A DNA stretch of 64,000 nt from DATDGX01 sp036521875 (lineage in GTDB: Bacteria; Desulfobacterota; Binatia; Binatales; Binataceae), in assembly GCA_036521875.1 (NCBI GenBank), contig DATDGX010000211.1, positions 43,242 to 107,241 of the forward strand, in the 5' to 3' direction. The notes beneath the pieces are model-generated. The model saw nothing but the letters and a program-made list of their open reading frames with translations, ran no database searches and was not told the DNA's origin. A program made the translations under genes and the position numbers. Shown piece after piece: positions 24,925 through 31,740 of this stretch (position 1 is its first letter; each line of letters starts with the position of its first letter).

Positions 24925-25299
24925 ATGCTCAAAAGATTAGACCGCCTCGACGTGGCGACCTCCGATCTCGCCGACGCGGCGTCGATCTACGAAAAGAACT
25001 TCGGCTTCACGGTGACGCGCGCGGCCGACGGCCGCAGCGCGTCGGTACGCGTCGGCGGCGCGGAAATCCGCCTCGCCTCCGGCGCCGAGGTCTCCGCGGC
25101 GCTGGCACAGAGCGGCGAAGGCATGATCGCGTTGTGGCTCGAAGCCGACGACGTCGACCAGGTCGCCGCCGCGATGCGCGCCGCCGGCCTGGATACGACA
25201 CTGGTCCGCATCGACAAGGATACCGGCAGGCGCATCCTCGCCATCGACCCCGCGGTCTCCAGCCAGGTCCCGCTATTCATCTTCGACCGCCGCGTGTGA
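24925..25299 (+). CDS. VOC-family protein
   Basis: A 124-residue glyoxalase-fold protein. It begins Leu-Asp-Arg-Leu-Asp-Val-Ala-Thr-Ser-Asp-Leu, continues with the helix Ala-Ala-Ser-Ile-Tyr-Glu-Lys-Asn-Phe-Gly-Phe, and ends in a strand with Pro-Leu-Phe-Ile-Phe-Asp. The metal-ligand pattern is incomplete, so it may bind rather than transform a ligand. The sequence is unusually rich in Ala and Asp in the second half. It follows the cupin gene in the same direction, which suggests joint function, but the substrate is unknown. Confidence 0.7.
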   Translation: MLKRLDRLDVATSDLADAASIYEKNFGFTVTRAADGRSASVRVGGAEIRLASGAEVSAALAQSGEGMIALWLEADDVDQVAAAMRAAGLDTTLVRIDKDTGRRILAIDPAVSSQVPLFIFDRRV

Positions 25300-25311
25300 T
25301 CGGTCACCGCG

Positions 25312-25752
25312 ATGAAAAAAAAGATTCTTCGAGCGGCGTTGATTGCAGCGGTCGCTATCACGCTACTACTCGCGCTGACGTCGGCCTCGACATCGTTGCT
25401 GTTCGCCGCGTCGTGCTTTGACGATCCGCACACCGCGAAAACCATCTCCGCATTGGTTTCAACTCCAAACGGTACCGTAAAGATGTCCCTCCCCATGAGC
25501 GCTCTCGAGACCCAAAGTCCGCTCGAGACCCAAAGTCCGGTCGATCTGGGAGACTCGGTTAAAATTCCGTTCCCTGGGCGATGGATCCCATTTCAGAACC
25601 CGAATCGATCTGTCGACGCATACGATCTGCGCGGCCACTGCATTATCCATTTCAACTGCAACGACGCCGGATGCCCATCGATTGGTTCGGGACCCGCGGA
25701 TGCGCCAGGCAGCGATGACGGGTTCACGATCACAGTGCCGGTTCCGCACTGA
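25312..25752 (+). CDS. Hypothetical exported protein with a short internal duplication
   Basis: A 146-residue protein without a recognisable family. Residues 1-33 are a signal peptide or anchor (Lys-Lys-Lys followed by a long Leu/Ala/Ile stretch). The mature part contains Leu-Glu-Thr-Gln-Ser-Pro twice in tandem, four cysteines (Cys35 and three near the C-terminus in Gly-His-Cys, Asn-Cys and Gly-Cys-Pro) and a Gly/Asp-rich tail. It is predicted to be periplasmic, perhaps disulphide-linked. It follows the VOC gene by 12 bases but lacks a strong ribosome site. Confidence 0.55.
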   Translation: MKKKILRAALIAAVAITLLLALTSASTSLLFAASCFDDPHTAKTISALVSTPNGTVKMSLPMSALETQSPLETQSPVDLGDSVKIPFPGRWIPFQNPNRSVDAYDLRGHCIIHFNCNDAGCPSIGSGPADAPGSDDGFTITVPVPH

Positions 25753-25813
25753 CTCGGCTGATCCAGAGGCGAGTTGCTCGCGCTGGCATCGCGTATTCGC
25801 GAAGTGCTAGAGT

Positions 25814-25850
25814 CCTTACTGATGAGTAAGATTTTCTTATTGAGGTAAGG
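25814..25850 (+). promoter_or_regulatory. Imperfect palindrome before the antitoxin gene, candidate operator
   Basis: CCTTACTGATGAGTAAGA and its near-reverse-complement TCTTATTGAGGTAAGG lie immediately upstream of the antitoxin start. Antitoxins of this type usually repress their own operon by binding such palindromes. The right arm also overlaps the ribosome-binding region, so binding could block both transcription and translation. Confidence 0.55.
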
Positions 25851-25853
25851 AAA

Positions 25854-26102
25854 GTGCCGATCGCAACCATCACCAGCAAGGGGCAGCTCACGATGCCGAA
25901 GAAGATCCGCGACCACCTGAAGCTCAAGCCTGGGAACCGGGTCGATTTCGTGATCGAACGCGACGGCTCAGTGGTGGTGGTTCCCATGACCGTCCACGTC
26001 AAGGATCTTTACGGATTCCTTGCCCCGGCGCCGCGCCGGCTATCGATTGACGAAATGAACGAAGCAATCGCGACACGGGCGGTGGATCGGGCGCGACGTT
26101 GA
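25854..26102 (+). CDS. AbrB/MazE/SpoVT-type antitoxin
   Basis: An 82-residue protein with the swapped-hairpin AbrB fold at its N-terminus: Ala-Thr-Ile-Thr-Ser-Lys-Gly-Gln-Leu-Thr-Met-Pro-Lys-Lys-Ile-Arg, then Lys-Pro-Gly-Asn-Arg-Val-Asp-Phe. The C-terminal ~35 residues (Arg-Leu-Ser-Ile-Asp-Glu-Met-Asn-Glu-Ala-Ile) form the segment expected to wrap around the toxin. Translation starts at GTG 25854 after GAGGTAAGGAA. The stop overlaps the toxin start by four bases. It should neutralise the PIN-domain toxin and repress the operon through the adjacent palindrome. Confidence 0.88.
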   Translation: MPIATITSKGQLTMPKKIRDHLKLKPGNRVDFVIERDGSVVVVPMTVHVKDLYGFLAPAPRRLSIDEMNEAIATRAVDRARR

Positions 26103-26491
26103 AAGCACTCGACACCAACGTCCTGCTTCGCTACCTGCTCCGCGACGATCCCGCGCAGGCGCGGACCGCCAAGTCATTTATCGATCGTGAGTGCAGCGCC
26201 GAAGCTCCGGGGTTCATCAATCGGATAGTCCTGTGCGAGACGGTCTGGGTGCTCGAACGCGGATACTCATATTCGAGAGACGCGGTGTACGAAGTGCTTG
26301 GCAACCTCCTTCTCGCCCAGCAATTGGCGATCGAGGATCGCGATGAGGCGCTCGCCGCGCTCCGCGAGTATCGGGAGGGGGCCGACTTCTCCGACAGCAT
26401 GATCGCGGCGATCAACCGCAGGCTGGGTTGCGAGTACACCGCGACCTTCGACCAAAAGGCCGGCCGCCGAGAAGGGTTCCGCCTGCTCTGA
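26099..26491 (+). CDS. PIN-domain ribonuclease toxin (VapC-like)
   Basis: A 130-residue PIN-domain protein. Metal-binding acidic residues are all visible: Asp5 in Ala-Leu-Asp-Thr-Asn-Val-Leu, Glu47 in Cys-Glu-Thr-Val-Trp-Val-Leu, Asp96 and Asp99 in Ala-Asp-Phe-Ser-Asp-Ser, and Asp118 in Thr-Phe-Asp. VapC enzymes cleave specific tRNAs or rRNA sites. The start codon is a TTG overlapping the antitoxin stop (TTGA), so toxin translation depends on the antitoxin frame and should stay below it. The partner is of the AbrB type rather than the ribbon-helix-helix type, a known but less common combination. Confidence 0.88.
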   Translation: MKALDTNVLLRYLLRDDPAQARTAKSFIDRECSAEAPGFINRIVLCETVWVLERGYSYSRDAVYEVLGNLLLAQQLAIEDRDEALAALREYREGADFSDSMIAAINRRLGCEYTATFDQKAGRREGFRLL

Positions 26492-26513
26492 ATCAGGTTG
26501 GCGGTGCGCGCGG

Positions 26514-27272
26514 TCACACTTCAGTTGAGAATGTGGCGCGCACCGCTTCCTCGAGCTTGCGCGTCAGCTCGGTGCGGTCTGAGCTCTTGAGCCCCTCGGT
26601 GGGAATCGGCTTGCCGATCGTCATCCGCATCGTGCCGCCCGGCACCACGATCTTCGCCAGGCGCGGGAAGAACGCCGCCGAGCCGCTGATCGCCATCGGC
26701 ACCGCCGGCGTCCGCGTCATGATCGCCAGCCACGCCGCGCCGTCCTCGAACTCGTGCACCCGGTTGTCGCTGAAGCGATGTCCTTCGGCGAAAATCGCGA
26801 TGCTGAAGCCTTCGCGTGAGCTTTCGATCACCTTGCGAATTTCCTTGCCGCCGCTCTGCCGATCGATAATCACGTGGCCGGAATTTTTGAGCGCGTAGCC
26901 GAGCACCGGAATCTTCAGCAGTTCCTTTTTGGCTACCAAACGGATTTCACCGGGCATGAAGGCGACGATCGAGAAGATATCGAAGAAGCTCTGATGATTA
27001 GAGACCAGTGTGTAGGTTTTGAGTCCGGCGAGATTCTCGAGGCCCTCGATACGCACCTTCACGCTGCAGGTGCGGATCAGCAGCCGGCCCCATAGCCGCG
27101 ACAGCGGGGTGACCGCATGCGGCTTGCCGAGTGCCGCCAGCACCGCGGCAGGTGGCGCCAGGAGTGCTGTCCACAGCACGCAGAGCGCGGTCGCAACGGC
27201 GCCCCACGCGAGGTTGAGGAGAGTGCGCTGCGCCGCAGCAGGATATGAAGTTGCCTCGACCTGATTCGCCAT
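26514..27272 (-). CDS. plsC: 1-acyl-sn-glycerol-3-phosphate acyltransferase (PlsC family)
   Basis: A 252-residue membrane-associated acyltransferase. An N-terminal hydrophobic segment (about 19-48) precedes the catalytic motif Asn-His-Gln-Ser-Phe-Phe-Asp (His93, Asp98). Motif III is Phe-Ala-Glu-Gly-His-Arg (Glu163), with His where Thr is usual, and Val-Pro-Met-Ala-Ile forms motif IV. It should acylate lysophosphatidic acid in phospholipid synthesis, though other lysolipids are possible. It is encoded on the minus strand, alone, convergent with the toxin-antitoxin operon and divergent from the ferredoxin unit. Confidence 0.87.
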   Translation of the reverse strand: MANQVEATSYPAAAQRTLLNLAWGAVATALCVLWTALLAPPAAVLAALGKPHAVTPLSRLWGRLLIRTCSVKVRIEGLENLAGLKTYTLVSNHQSFFDIFSIVAFMPGEIRLVAKKELLKIPVLGYALKNSGHVIIDRQSGGKEIRKVIESSREGFSIAIFAEGHRFSDNRVHEFEDGAAWLAIMTRTPAVPMAISGSAAFFPRLAKIVVPGGTMRMTIGKPIPTEGLKSSDRTELTRKLEEAVRATFSTEV

Positions 27273-27396
27273 CGCGGCGATTATACGCCGATCGCGCGCC
27301 TCAGATGAAAGTGCGCAGGAGCAAAGTTGACTTGGGCTAATACGGTTGATAGTTCAGTATCAGATGCGCGTATGTAGCTGAGGAATCAATCATTAA

Positions 27397-27582
27397 ATGG
27401 AACACGTCACCGGACTTCAACAATTTCTCGCGATCCTGACCCAGTCCGACAATATCCCGATCATGGGGATGATGTTCCTGGTCCTGTTTTTCACTTATAT
27501 CTCGCTCAAGCAGGCGCGCCGTAACGATCAGCTTATCGAGCACGACCATCGCGAGCAGATTATCGAAGAGATGCGCAAGTAG
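27397..27582 (+). CDS. 61-residue single-pass membrane protein before a ferredoxin gene
   Basis: A small protein with one predicted helix (about residues 20-37, Pro-Ile-Met-Gly-Met-Met-Phe-Leu-Val-Leu) followed by a highly charged cytoplasmic helix (Lys-Gln-Ala-Arg-Arg-Asn-Asp-Gln, ending Glu-Glu-Met-Arg-Lys). No family is recognised. It lies 44 bases upstream of the ferredoxin gene in the same direction, so the two could form a membrane-tethered electron-transfer pair; this is inference from position only. Confidence 0.6.
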   Translation: MEHVTGLQQFLAILTQSDNIPIMGMMFLVLFFTYISLKQARRNDQLIEHDHREQIIEEMRK

Positions 27583-27626
27583 ACGCGGTCCGCGCTCCAG
27601 GAAAGATTCAGCCGAGGGATTGAGAG

Positions 27627-28097
27627 ATGCCGTTTGAGATTATCGCCGAGAATTGCACCGGATGCAGCGCGTGCGAGAAGCGCTGCCCGACCGGCGCGAT
27701 TTCCGGGATTTCGAAAAAAGTTTATTACATCGAGGCCGGACTCTGTATCGATTGCGGCGCCTGTGGCGTCATCTGCCCCGACGATGCGATCATGAACAAC
27801 AAGGGCGAAATGACGCACGTGCTCAAGCGCGCCGAGCGTCCGGTCGCCGTGGTGCATCCGGACAATTGCAACGGATGCGGAGTATGCGTCGACGTGTGCC
27901 CGTTCGATTGCATCTCGCCGTCGCCGGAGAATACTGCGGTGTACCTGGGCAAGGTGCAGGTCAACGAGAAGACTTGCGTCGGGTGCCTCCTCTGCGAGGA
28001 GGTCTGCGGATGGGACGGAATCTACATCATGGCGTCGGGGCAGAAGGCGGAGTTCCTGAACTCGATCGGGTACGGAGCGCCCGAGGACGCCGCGTAG
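27627..28097 (+). CDS. Ferredoxin-like protein with four [4Fe-4S] cluster motifs
   Basis: A 156-residue iron-sulphur protein with four complete Cys-x2-Cys-x2-Cys-x3-Cys sets: Cys10/13/16/20, Cys40/43/46/50, Cys81/84/87/91 and Cys117/120/123/127. The third and fourth sets lie in the C-terminal half after a ~30-residue linker, so it looks like two bacterial-type ferredoxin domains fused. Only some of the last cysteines are followed by Pro (Cys-Pro at the first three, Cys-Gly at the fourth). It should carry low-potential electrons in the cytoplasm. No flavin or hydrogenase gene is adjacent, so the partner is unknown. A terminator follows. Confidence 0.9.
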   Translation: MPFEIIAENCTGCSACEKRCPTGAISGISKKVYYIEAGLCIDCGACGVICPDDAIMNNKGEMTHVLKRAERPVAVVHPDNCNGCGVCVDVCPFDCISPSPENTAVYLGKVQVNEKTCVGCLLCEEVCGWDGIYIMASGQKAEFLNSIGYGAPEDAA

Positions 28098-28129
28098 GCG
28101 ACCCGCGACATACGATCGGTGACGCATTG

Positions 28130-28164
28130 AACGAGCCGGCCGCGAGGCCGGCTCGTTTGCTTTC
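28130..28164 (+). terminator. Terminator after the ferredoxin gene
   Basis: Perfect 12-base arms AACGAGCCGGCC (28130-28141) and GGCCGGCTCGTT (28146-28157) enclose a GCGA tetraloop of the GNRA type, followed by TGCTTTC. The T-run is interrupted, but the stem is very stable. Confidence 0.8.
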
Positions 28165-28211
28165 GCGCCGCCGCCGGCGCGGCGTGCGCCGCGCCGGCAG
28201 CAGCGCGAAAG
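28160..28211 (+). repeat. Long perfect hairpin across the start of the hypothetical gene
   Basis: Outer nine-base arms CTTTCGCGC (28160-28168) and GCGCGAAAG (28203-28211) enclose a 12-base perfect stem GCCGGCGCGGCG/CGCCGCGCCGGC (28173-28184 and 28187-28198) with a two-base apex. The candidate GTG start codon begins at its apex. Confidence 0.85.
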
Positions 28212-28720
28212 CGTCGAGATTGCTGCGCGCGGCGCTGCTCGCGAGCGCATTGGCGCTCGCGGGCGGCGCCGCGGCGGGCGGCAGCGTTAGCTCCGGCGCC
28301 GTCGCGGCGCCGGAGCTAACCGCGGATAGCGCCTGCGGCGAAATCCGCGCCGCCCTCAACGACCTCGCCAAGGCCGAGCGCGCGCAAGCGCTCGCGCTCG
28401 ACCTGGTCTCGGCGGAGGGCGCCGGCGTCATCGTCGAAACCCGGCTCAGCGAATTGCTCCAGCGCAGCAACGATTTGCGCGTCACCTTGCGGCGGGTGCG
28501 CCAGAGCCCGGTGGGCGGCGATCAATATGTTAGTCAGTGCATCACGATCGGATTTCGCGCGCTGGTCGAGGCGGAGAAACTGAGCACCGATGTCGAAGAG
28601 GTGATGTACGGCGCAAGCAGCGCGCCGCCTGCGGCGGCGTCGGCGCTCAAGCCTGCGGCAGCGCCGCCGCTCAAGTGGGACGCGTCTCCGGCGCCTGCTG
28701 CGCCGACGGCGACACCTTGA
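28184..28720 (+). CDS. Hypothetical exported protein, alpha-helical
   Basis: A 178-residue protein with an Arg-rich start and a signal peptide-like Leu-Leu-Arg-Ala-Ala-Leu-Leu-Ala-Ser-Ala-Leu-Ala-Leu-Ala-Gly-Gly. The mature part is helical and charged (Leu-Asn-Asp-Leu-Ala-Lys-Ala-Glu-Arg-Ala-Gln, Val-Glu-Ala-Glu-Lys-Leu-Ser-Thr-Asp-Val-Glu-Glu-Val) with two cysteines and ends in a Pro/Ala-rich tail. No family is recognised. The GTG at 28184 sits at the tip of a long hairpin, so the true start is uncertain; TTG 28220 and TTG 28127 are alternatives. Its 3' end overlaps the convergent iron permease gene by 50 bases. Confidence 0.5.
   Translation: MRRAGSSAKASRLLRAALLASALALAGGAAAGGSVSSGAVAAPELTADSACGEIRAALNDLAKAERAQALALDLVSAEGAGVIVETRLSELLQRSNDLRVTLRRVRQSPVGGDQYVSQCITIGFRALVEAEKLSTDVEEVMYGASSAPPAAASALKPAAAPPLKWDASPAPAAPTATP
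28286..28320 (+). repeat. Perfect 16-bp inverted repeat inside the signal-peptide region
   Basis: GTTAGCTCCGGCGCCG (28286-28301) and CGGCGCCGGAGCTAAC (28305-28320) are exact complements with a TCG loop. No T-run follows on either strand, so it is not a standard terminator. Confidence 0.9.
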
Positions 28721-29531
28721 GCCGCCGCGCCGCCCCGCGCGGCACAAAAATCGCCAGCGCGGCGAAGCCCAGCAAGGTGAGCTGCGCGACGATCGATTGC
28801 ACCGTCGGATACAGCCCGAGCATCACGATCGTCGGCACGTGATCGACGAAGGTCGCGCTCACCAGGCTCGCTTCCTGCAGACTCGCGACCCCCTGGCCGA
28901 TGAACACCACCGCGAGTCCGTAGAGCAGAATCGACGTCACCGAAAAGAACGCGCCGATTGGAATCCGGTACGCGGCGCGCGTCAGAATCGCGAACGTCGC
29001 AGCTAGCGCGAGCGCCGCGACGACGATCCCCGCCGCGACGGCGTGCCGCTCCGCCACTTCGGTCGCGCCCGCGGTGAGCGCCTGGAAGAAGACGATCGTC
29101 TCGGCGCCCTCGCGCATCACGGCCAGGAACGCAGTGAGACCAAATGCCATCGCGGGGATGACGCTGTGGTCGGCGTCCTCGACCTGATGCGCGAGGAAGC
29201 TCTTCCATCGATCGGACTGCTTCTTCGCGGTGAGCCACGAGCTTACGTAGAAGAGCGTCGCCGCCGCGAAAATCTGGAAGACGCCCTCGAGCGTGTCGCT
29301 CGCGTTGTCGCCGATTACGTGATTCACCGCCCACGCGAGCAGGACGCTGACCGCGATTGCGGCGAGCGCGCCCGCATACACGTCGCGCACGCGGCTGCGC
29401 GGAGATTGTCCCGCACCGCGGGCGCCGGCGGCCAGCGCGACAATCACGAGCAGGGCTTCGAGCCCCTCGCGATAGAGAATTCCCGTCGCGTAAAAGAAGT
29501 AGGGGACGGCGGCGGTGTGGCTGACGGCCAT
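28671..29531 (-). CDS. FTR1-family high-affinity iron permease
   Basis: A 286-residue inner-membrane protein with seven predicted helices. Both iron-binding Arg-Glu-Gly-x-Glu motifs of the family are present: Arg21-Glu25 in Tyr-Arg-Glu-Gly-Leu-Glu-Ala-Leu and Arg140-Glu144 in Met-Arg-Glu-Gly-Ala-Glu-Thr. FTR1/EfeU permeases import iron, usually with an oxidase or an EfeO-like partner; none is encoded next door. A Fur-box-like palindrome lies 5-23 bases upstream of the start codon, so repression by iron is very likely. The C-terminal tail is Pro/Ala-rich and overlaps the convergent gene. Confidence 0.92.
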   Translation of the reverse strand: MAVSHTAAVPYFFYATGILYREGLEALLVIVALAAGARGAGQSPRSRVRDVYAGALAAIAVSVLLAWAVNHVIGDNASDTLEGVFQIFAAATLFYVSSWLTAKKQSDRWKSFLAHQVEDADHSVIPAMAFGLTAFLAVMREGAETIVFFQALTAGATEVAERHAVAAGIVVAALALAATFAILTRAAYRIPIGAFFSVTSILLYGLAVVFIGQGVASLQEASLVSATFVDHVPTIVMLGLYPTVQSIVAQLTLLGFAALAIFVPRGAARRLKVSPSAQQAPETRPT

Positions 29532-29535
29532 AGAT

Positions 29536-29554
29536 ATTGAGAATGATTCTCAAT
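29536..29554 (-). promoter_or_regulatory. Fur box upstream of the iron permease
   Basis: A perfect 19-base palindrome, ATTGAGAATGATTCTCAAT, closely resembling known Fur operators (TGAGAATGATTCTCA core). It covers the leader just before the FTR1 start codon. The 260 bases to its right carry no gene that I can support and should contain the permease promoter and the promoter of the gene at 29815. Confidence 0.88.
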
Positions 29555-29814
29555 TCGAATATTATGAGCACCCGTACAAGTTGTCAATCTGCGCTCATCG
29601 GCGTCGCGCGGGAGACACCGCCTTGCGAGCCCCTCAAGCCGGTAGTAACGTTTCAATCGGAAGCGAGGCCGCCCGAGTGCGAACGCCCGCTTCTCGTGTT
29701 TTTATGGGATACGAAAACGCCTTCGCTCAGGGTCGGCGCGAACCTACCGGAAAATTGGCCGAAAACACGGCCGGGAAATCGGCACTCAGCGGCTACTAGC
29801 TCGGGGCGCCTTCG

Positions 29815-30180
29815 ATGCGCTGTATCTACTGCCACGAAAAGGCTGGTCTGGTCCGCCGAGTCTGCGCGCCGTGCGCGAAGGTGATAGCGATCGTGGACAA
29901 GGCGGAGGGGCAAATCGGACTGGCCGGCATGGTCGATATTTTCGTGACCGAGGGCCTGACCCAGGCGCAGGTCGATCGCGTCCTCGACGCGCAAGTCAGT
30001 GGCGCGCCGACGATTCGCGATCGGCTGACCTCGGACATGGCCAACGTCCTGATGCGCAACCTCGGGATGCCGGGGCGTCAGTCGCCTGACGACGTCCAGC
30101 GGGTGCGCGAGTCGATGAAGTCCGGCGGCGGCGCCGGCACCTGGACGGCCGGTGAGAAGCCGCCGGGATGGCAGCATTAA
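29815..30180 (+). CDS. Hypothetical protein with N-terminal zinc ribbon
   Basis: A 121-residue protein that I do not recognise. Cys3, Cys6, Cys17 and Cys20 (Met-Arg-Cys-Ile-Tyr-Cys and Val-Cys-Ala-Pro-Cys) form a compact zinc-ribbon knuckle. The rest is helical, with Ile-Ala-Ile-Val-Asp-Lys-Ala-Glu-Gly-Gln and Gln-Ala-Gln-Val-Asp-Arg-Val-Leu-Asp-Ala segments, ending in a Gly-rich stretch and Pro-Pro-Gly-Trp-Gln-His. It could bind nucleic acid or a protein partner. Its stop lies inside the start of the next gene, suggesting translational coupling. Confidence 0.65.
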   Translation: MRCIYCHEKAGLVRRVCAPCAKVIAIVDKAEGQIGLAGMVDIFVTEGLTQAQVDRVLDAQVSGAPTIRDRLTSDMANVLMRNLGMPGRQSPDDVQRVRESMKSGGGAGTWTAGEKPPGWQH

Positions 30181-30491
30181 TTTCTAAAGGACTCGCGAGC
30201 GACGAAATTCATTTCATGGAAAAGGATCGCAGCGACTTCGCCGTGATGAACCGGATGATCGATCACATCCGGCTCCTCATCGCCGTCGACGACGAGACCA
30301 TTCCGGTCAAGAAGAAGCTCGAGACGCAGGCCATCCTCAAGGATTTCCAGACCTTGCTTGCGGACCCGCCCGAGACCCAGGAGCGCCGCCGTATCAAGGG
30401 CTACTACCAGCTTCTGTGCCGCGAGCTCGGCGACGAGGCCGACGTCGCCGCGCTGCTGAGCTCGCTCAAAAATTATATTCCGTACCTGTGA
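30168..30491 (+). CDS. Hypothetical helical protein, coupled to the zinc-ribbon gene
   Basis: A 107-residue, probably all-helical cytoplasmic protein without recognised family. It overlaps the upstream gene by 13 bases if ATG 30168 is used; ATG 30216 (Met-Glu-Lys-Asp-Arg) is an alternative that removes 16 residues. Charged amphipathic helices are seen at about 25-40 and 50-68, followed by Glu-Arg-Arg-Arg-Ile-Lys-Gly-Tyr-Tyr-Gln. The coupling to the zinc-ribbon gene suggests a two-protein unit. It lies 19 bases upstream of the hydroxyacyl-CoA dehydrogenase gene and may belong to its operon. Confidence 0.6.
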   Translation: MAALISKGLASDEIHFMEKDRSDFAVMNRMIDHIRLLIAVDDETIPVKKKLETQAILKDFQTLLADPPETQERRRIKGYYQLLCRELGDEADVAALLSSLKNYIPYL

Positions 30492-30510
30492 ACTCTGGAG
30501 TGTAGGTTTA

Positions 30511-31392
30511 ATGGCAGTCAGCACGGTTGGCGTGATTGGGGCGGGGCAGATGGGCTCGGGAATCGCGCAGGTCACGGCGCAGGCTGGGATTCCGGTCCTG
30601 ATGCACGACGTTTCGAAAGAGGTGGTGAAGCACGGGCTCGACGGCATCGGCCGCAATCTCGATCGGATGATTCAGCGCGGCCGTTTCAAGCCCGAGGATC
30701 GCGAACGCGTGATGCGGCGCGTCGAGACTTCGATCAACCTCGAGGATTTCGCCAGGGTCGACTTCGTGATCGAGGCGGCGGTCGAGCAGGAAGACGTCAA
30801 GATCGCGCTGCTGCAGAAGCTCGACAAGATTTGCCCGCCTGAAACGATCTTCGCCTCCAACACTTCGTCGATTTCGATCACCAGGATGGGCGCGCGCACC
30901 AGCCGCGCCGATCGCGTGATCGGGATGCACTTCATGAACCCGGTGCCGGCGATGAAGCTGGTCGAGATAATCCGCGGCCTCGCGACCTCCGACGTCACCT
31001 TCGAGCAGACCCGCGAGCTGGCCGAAAAACTCGGCAAGGCCACCATGACCGCGCAGGACTTCCCCGGCTTCATCGTCAACCGCGTCCTGCTTCCGATGAT
31101 CAACGAAGCGATCTACACGTTGTACGAGGGCGTTGGCGGCGTCACCGATATCGATACCGCGATGAAGCTCGGCACCAATCAGCCGATGGGCCCGCTGGAG
31201 CTCGCCGACCTGATCGGTCTCGACACCTGCCTCGCAATCATGGAGGTGATGCAGCGCGTGCTGGGCGACGACAAGTATCGGCCGTGCCCGCTGCTCAAGA
31301 AGTACGTCGATGCCGGCTACCTCGGCCGCAAGTCAGGCCGCGGATTTTATATCTACAATGAACAGGGTAATCCGGTTCCGCCGCCGCATTGA
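30511..31392 (+). CDS. 3-hydroxyacyl-CoA (3-hydroxybutyryl-CoA) dehydrogenase
   Basis: A 293-residue NAD-dependent enzyme oxidising (S)-3-hydroxyacyl-CoA to the 3-keto form. The N-domain opens with Val-Ile-Gly-Ala-Gly-Gln-Met-Gly-Ser-Gly-Ile-Ala. The catalytic His lies in Gly-Met-His-Phe-Met-Asn-Pro-Val, its Glu partner in Leu-Val-Glu-Ile-Ile, and Asp-Phe-Pro-Gly-Phe-Ile-Val-Asn-Arg leads into the helical C-domain, which ends in Ser-Gly-Arg-Gly-Phe-Tyr-Ile-Tyr. Size and pattern fit the single-domain PaaH/Hbd type used in fatty-acid or butyrate metabolism. No thiolase or crotonase is adjacent. Confidence 0.95.
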   Translation: MAVSTVGVIGAGQMGSGIAQVTAQAGIPVLMHDVSKEVVKHGLDGIGRNLDRMIQRGRFKPEDRERVMRRVETSINLEDFARVDFVIEAAVEQEDVKIALLQKLDKICPPETIFASNTSSISITRMGARTSRADRVIGMHFMNPVPAMKLVEIIRGLATSDVTFEQTRELAEKLGKATMTAQDFPGFIVNRVLLPMINEAIYTLYEGVGGVTDIDTAMKLGTNQPMGPLELADLIGLDTCLAIMEVMQRVLGDDKYRPCPLLKKYVDAGYLGRKSGRGFYIYNEQGNPVPPPH

Positions 31393-31455
31393 ATTGAATG
31401 TTGATAGCGCCGGCTCGAATCACGGCGAGAAAATCCGAATCACGGGAGGCAGGCC

Positions 31456-31689
31456 ATGTCCGTCAAAGCGTTCATCCTGATCGACACGTCGCCGGGTAAG
31501 GCGCGCGAAGTGGCGGGTAAGCTCCGACAGGTGCCCGGGGTTTCGGTCGCGCACGCGGTGACCGGCCCGCACGATATTATCGCGGTCGCGGAGGCCGCCG
31601 ACGTCACCTCGCTCGGCGAGCTGGTGGTGCAGAAGATCCAGAGCGTGCCCGGCGTCAACCGGAGCCTCACGTCGATCGTCGCCGATTGA
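31456..31689 (+). CDS. Stand-alone Lrp/AsnC ligand-binding (RAM) domain protein
   Basis: A 77-residue protein that is only the RAM domain of Lrp-type regulators, with no helix-turn-helix. The pattern Val-Lys-Ala-Phe-Ile-Leu-Ile-Asp-Thr, Val-Pro-Gly-Val, Val-Thr-Gly-Pro-His-Asp-Ile-Ile-Ala and Ile-Gln-Ser-Val-Pro-Gly-Val matches the ferredoxin-like fold. Such single-domain proteins bind amino acids or small effectors and modulate partners. GGGAGG lies about 10 bases before the ATG. It sits directly upstream of greA, 51 bases away, possibly in the same transcript. Confidence 0.83.
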   Translation: MSVKAFILIDTSPGKAREVAGKLRQVPGVSVAHAVTGPHDIIAVAEAADVTSLGELVVQKIQSVPGVNRSLTSIVAD

Positions 31690-31740
31690 GGCGCGCGCAG
31701 AGATGACGAAGACGAAATCGAACCCAGGAAGAATTTGCTG

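Noticed and set aside
27653..28183. Upstream extension of the exported hypothetical protein through the ferredoxin gene
   Set aside because: The open frame overlaps the well-supported ferredoxin gene and crosses its terminator; only the part after 28184 makes sense.
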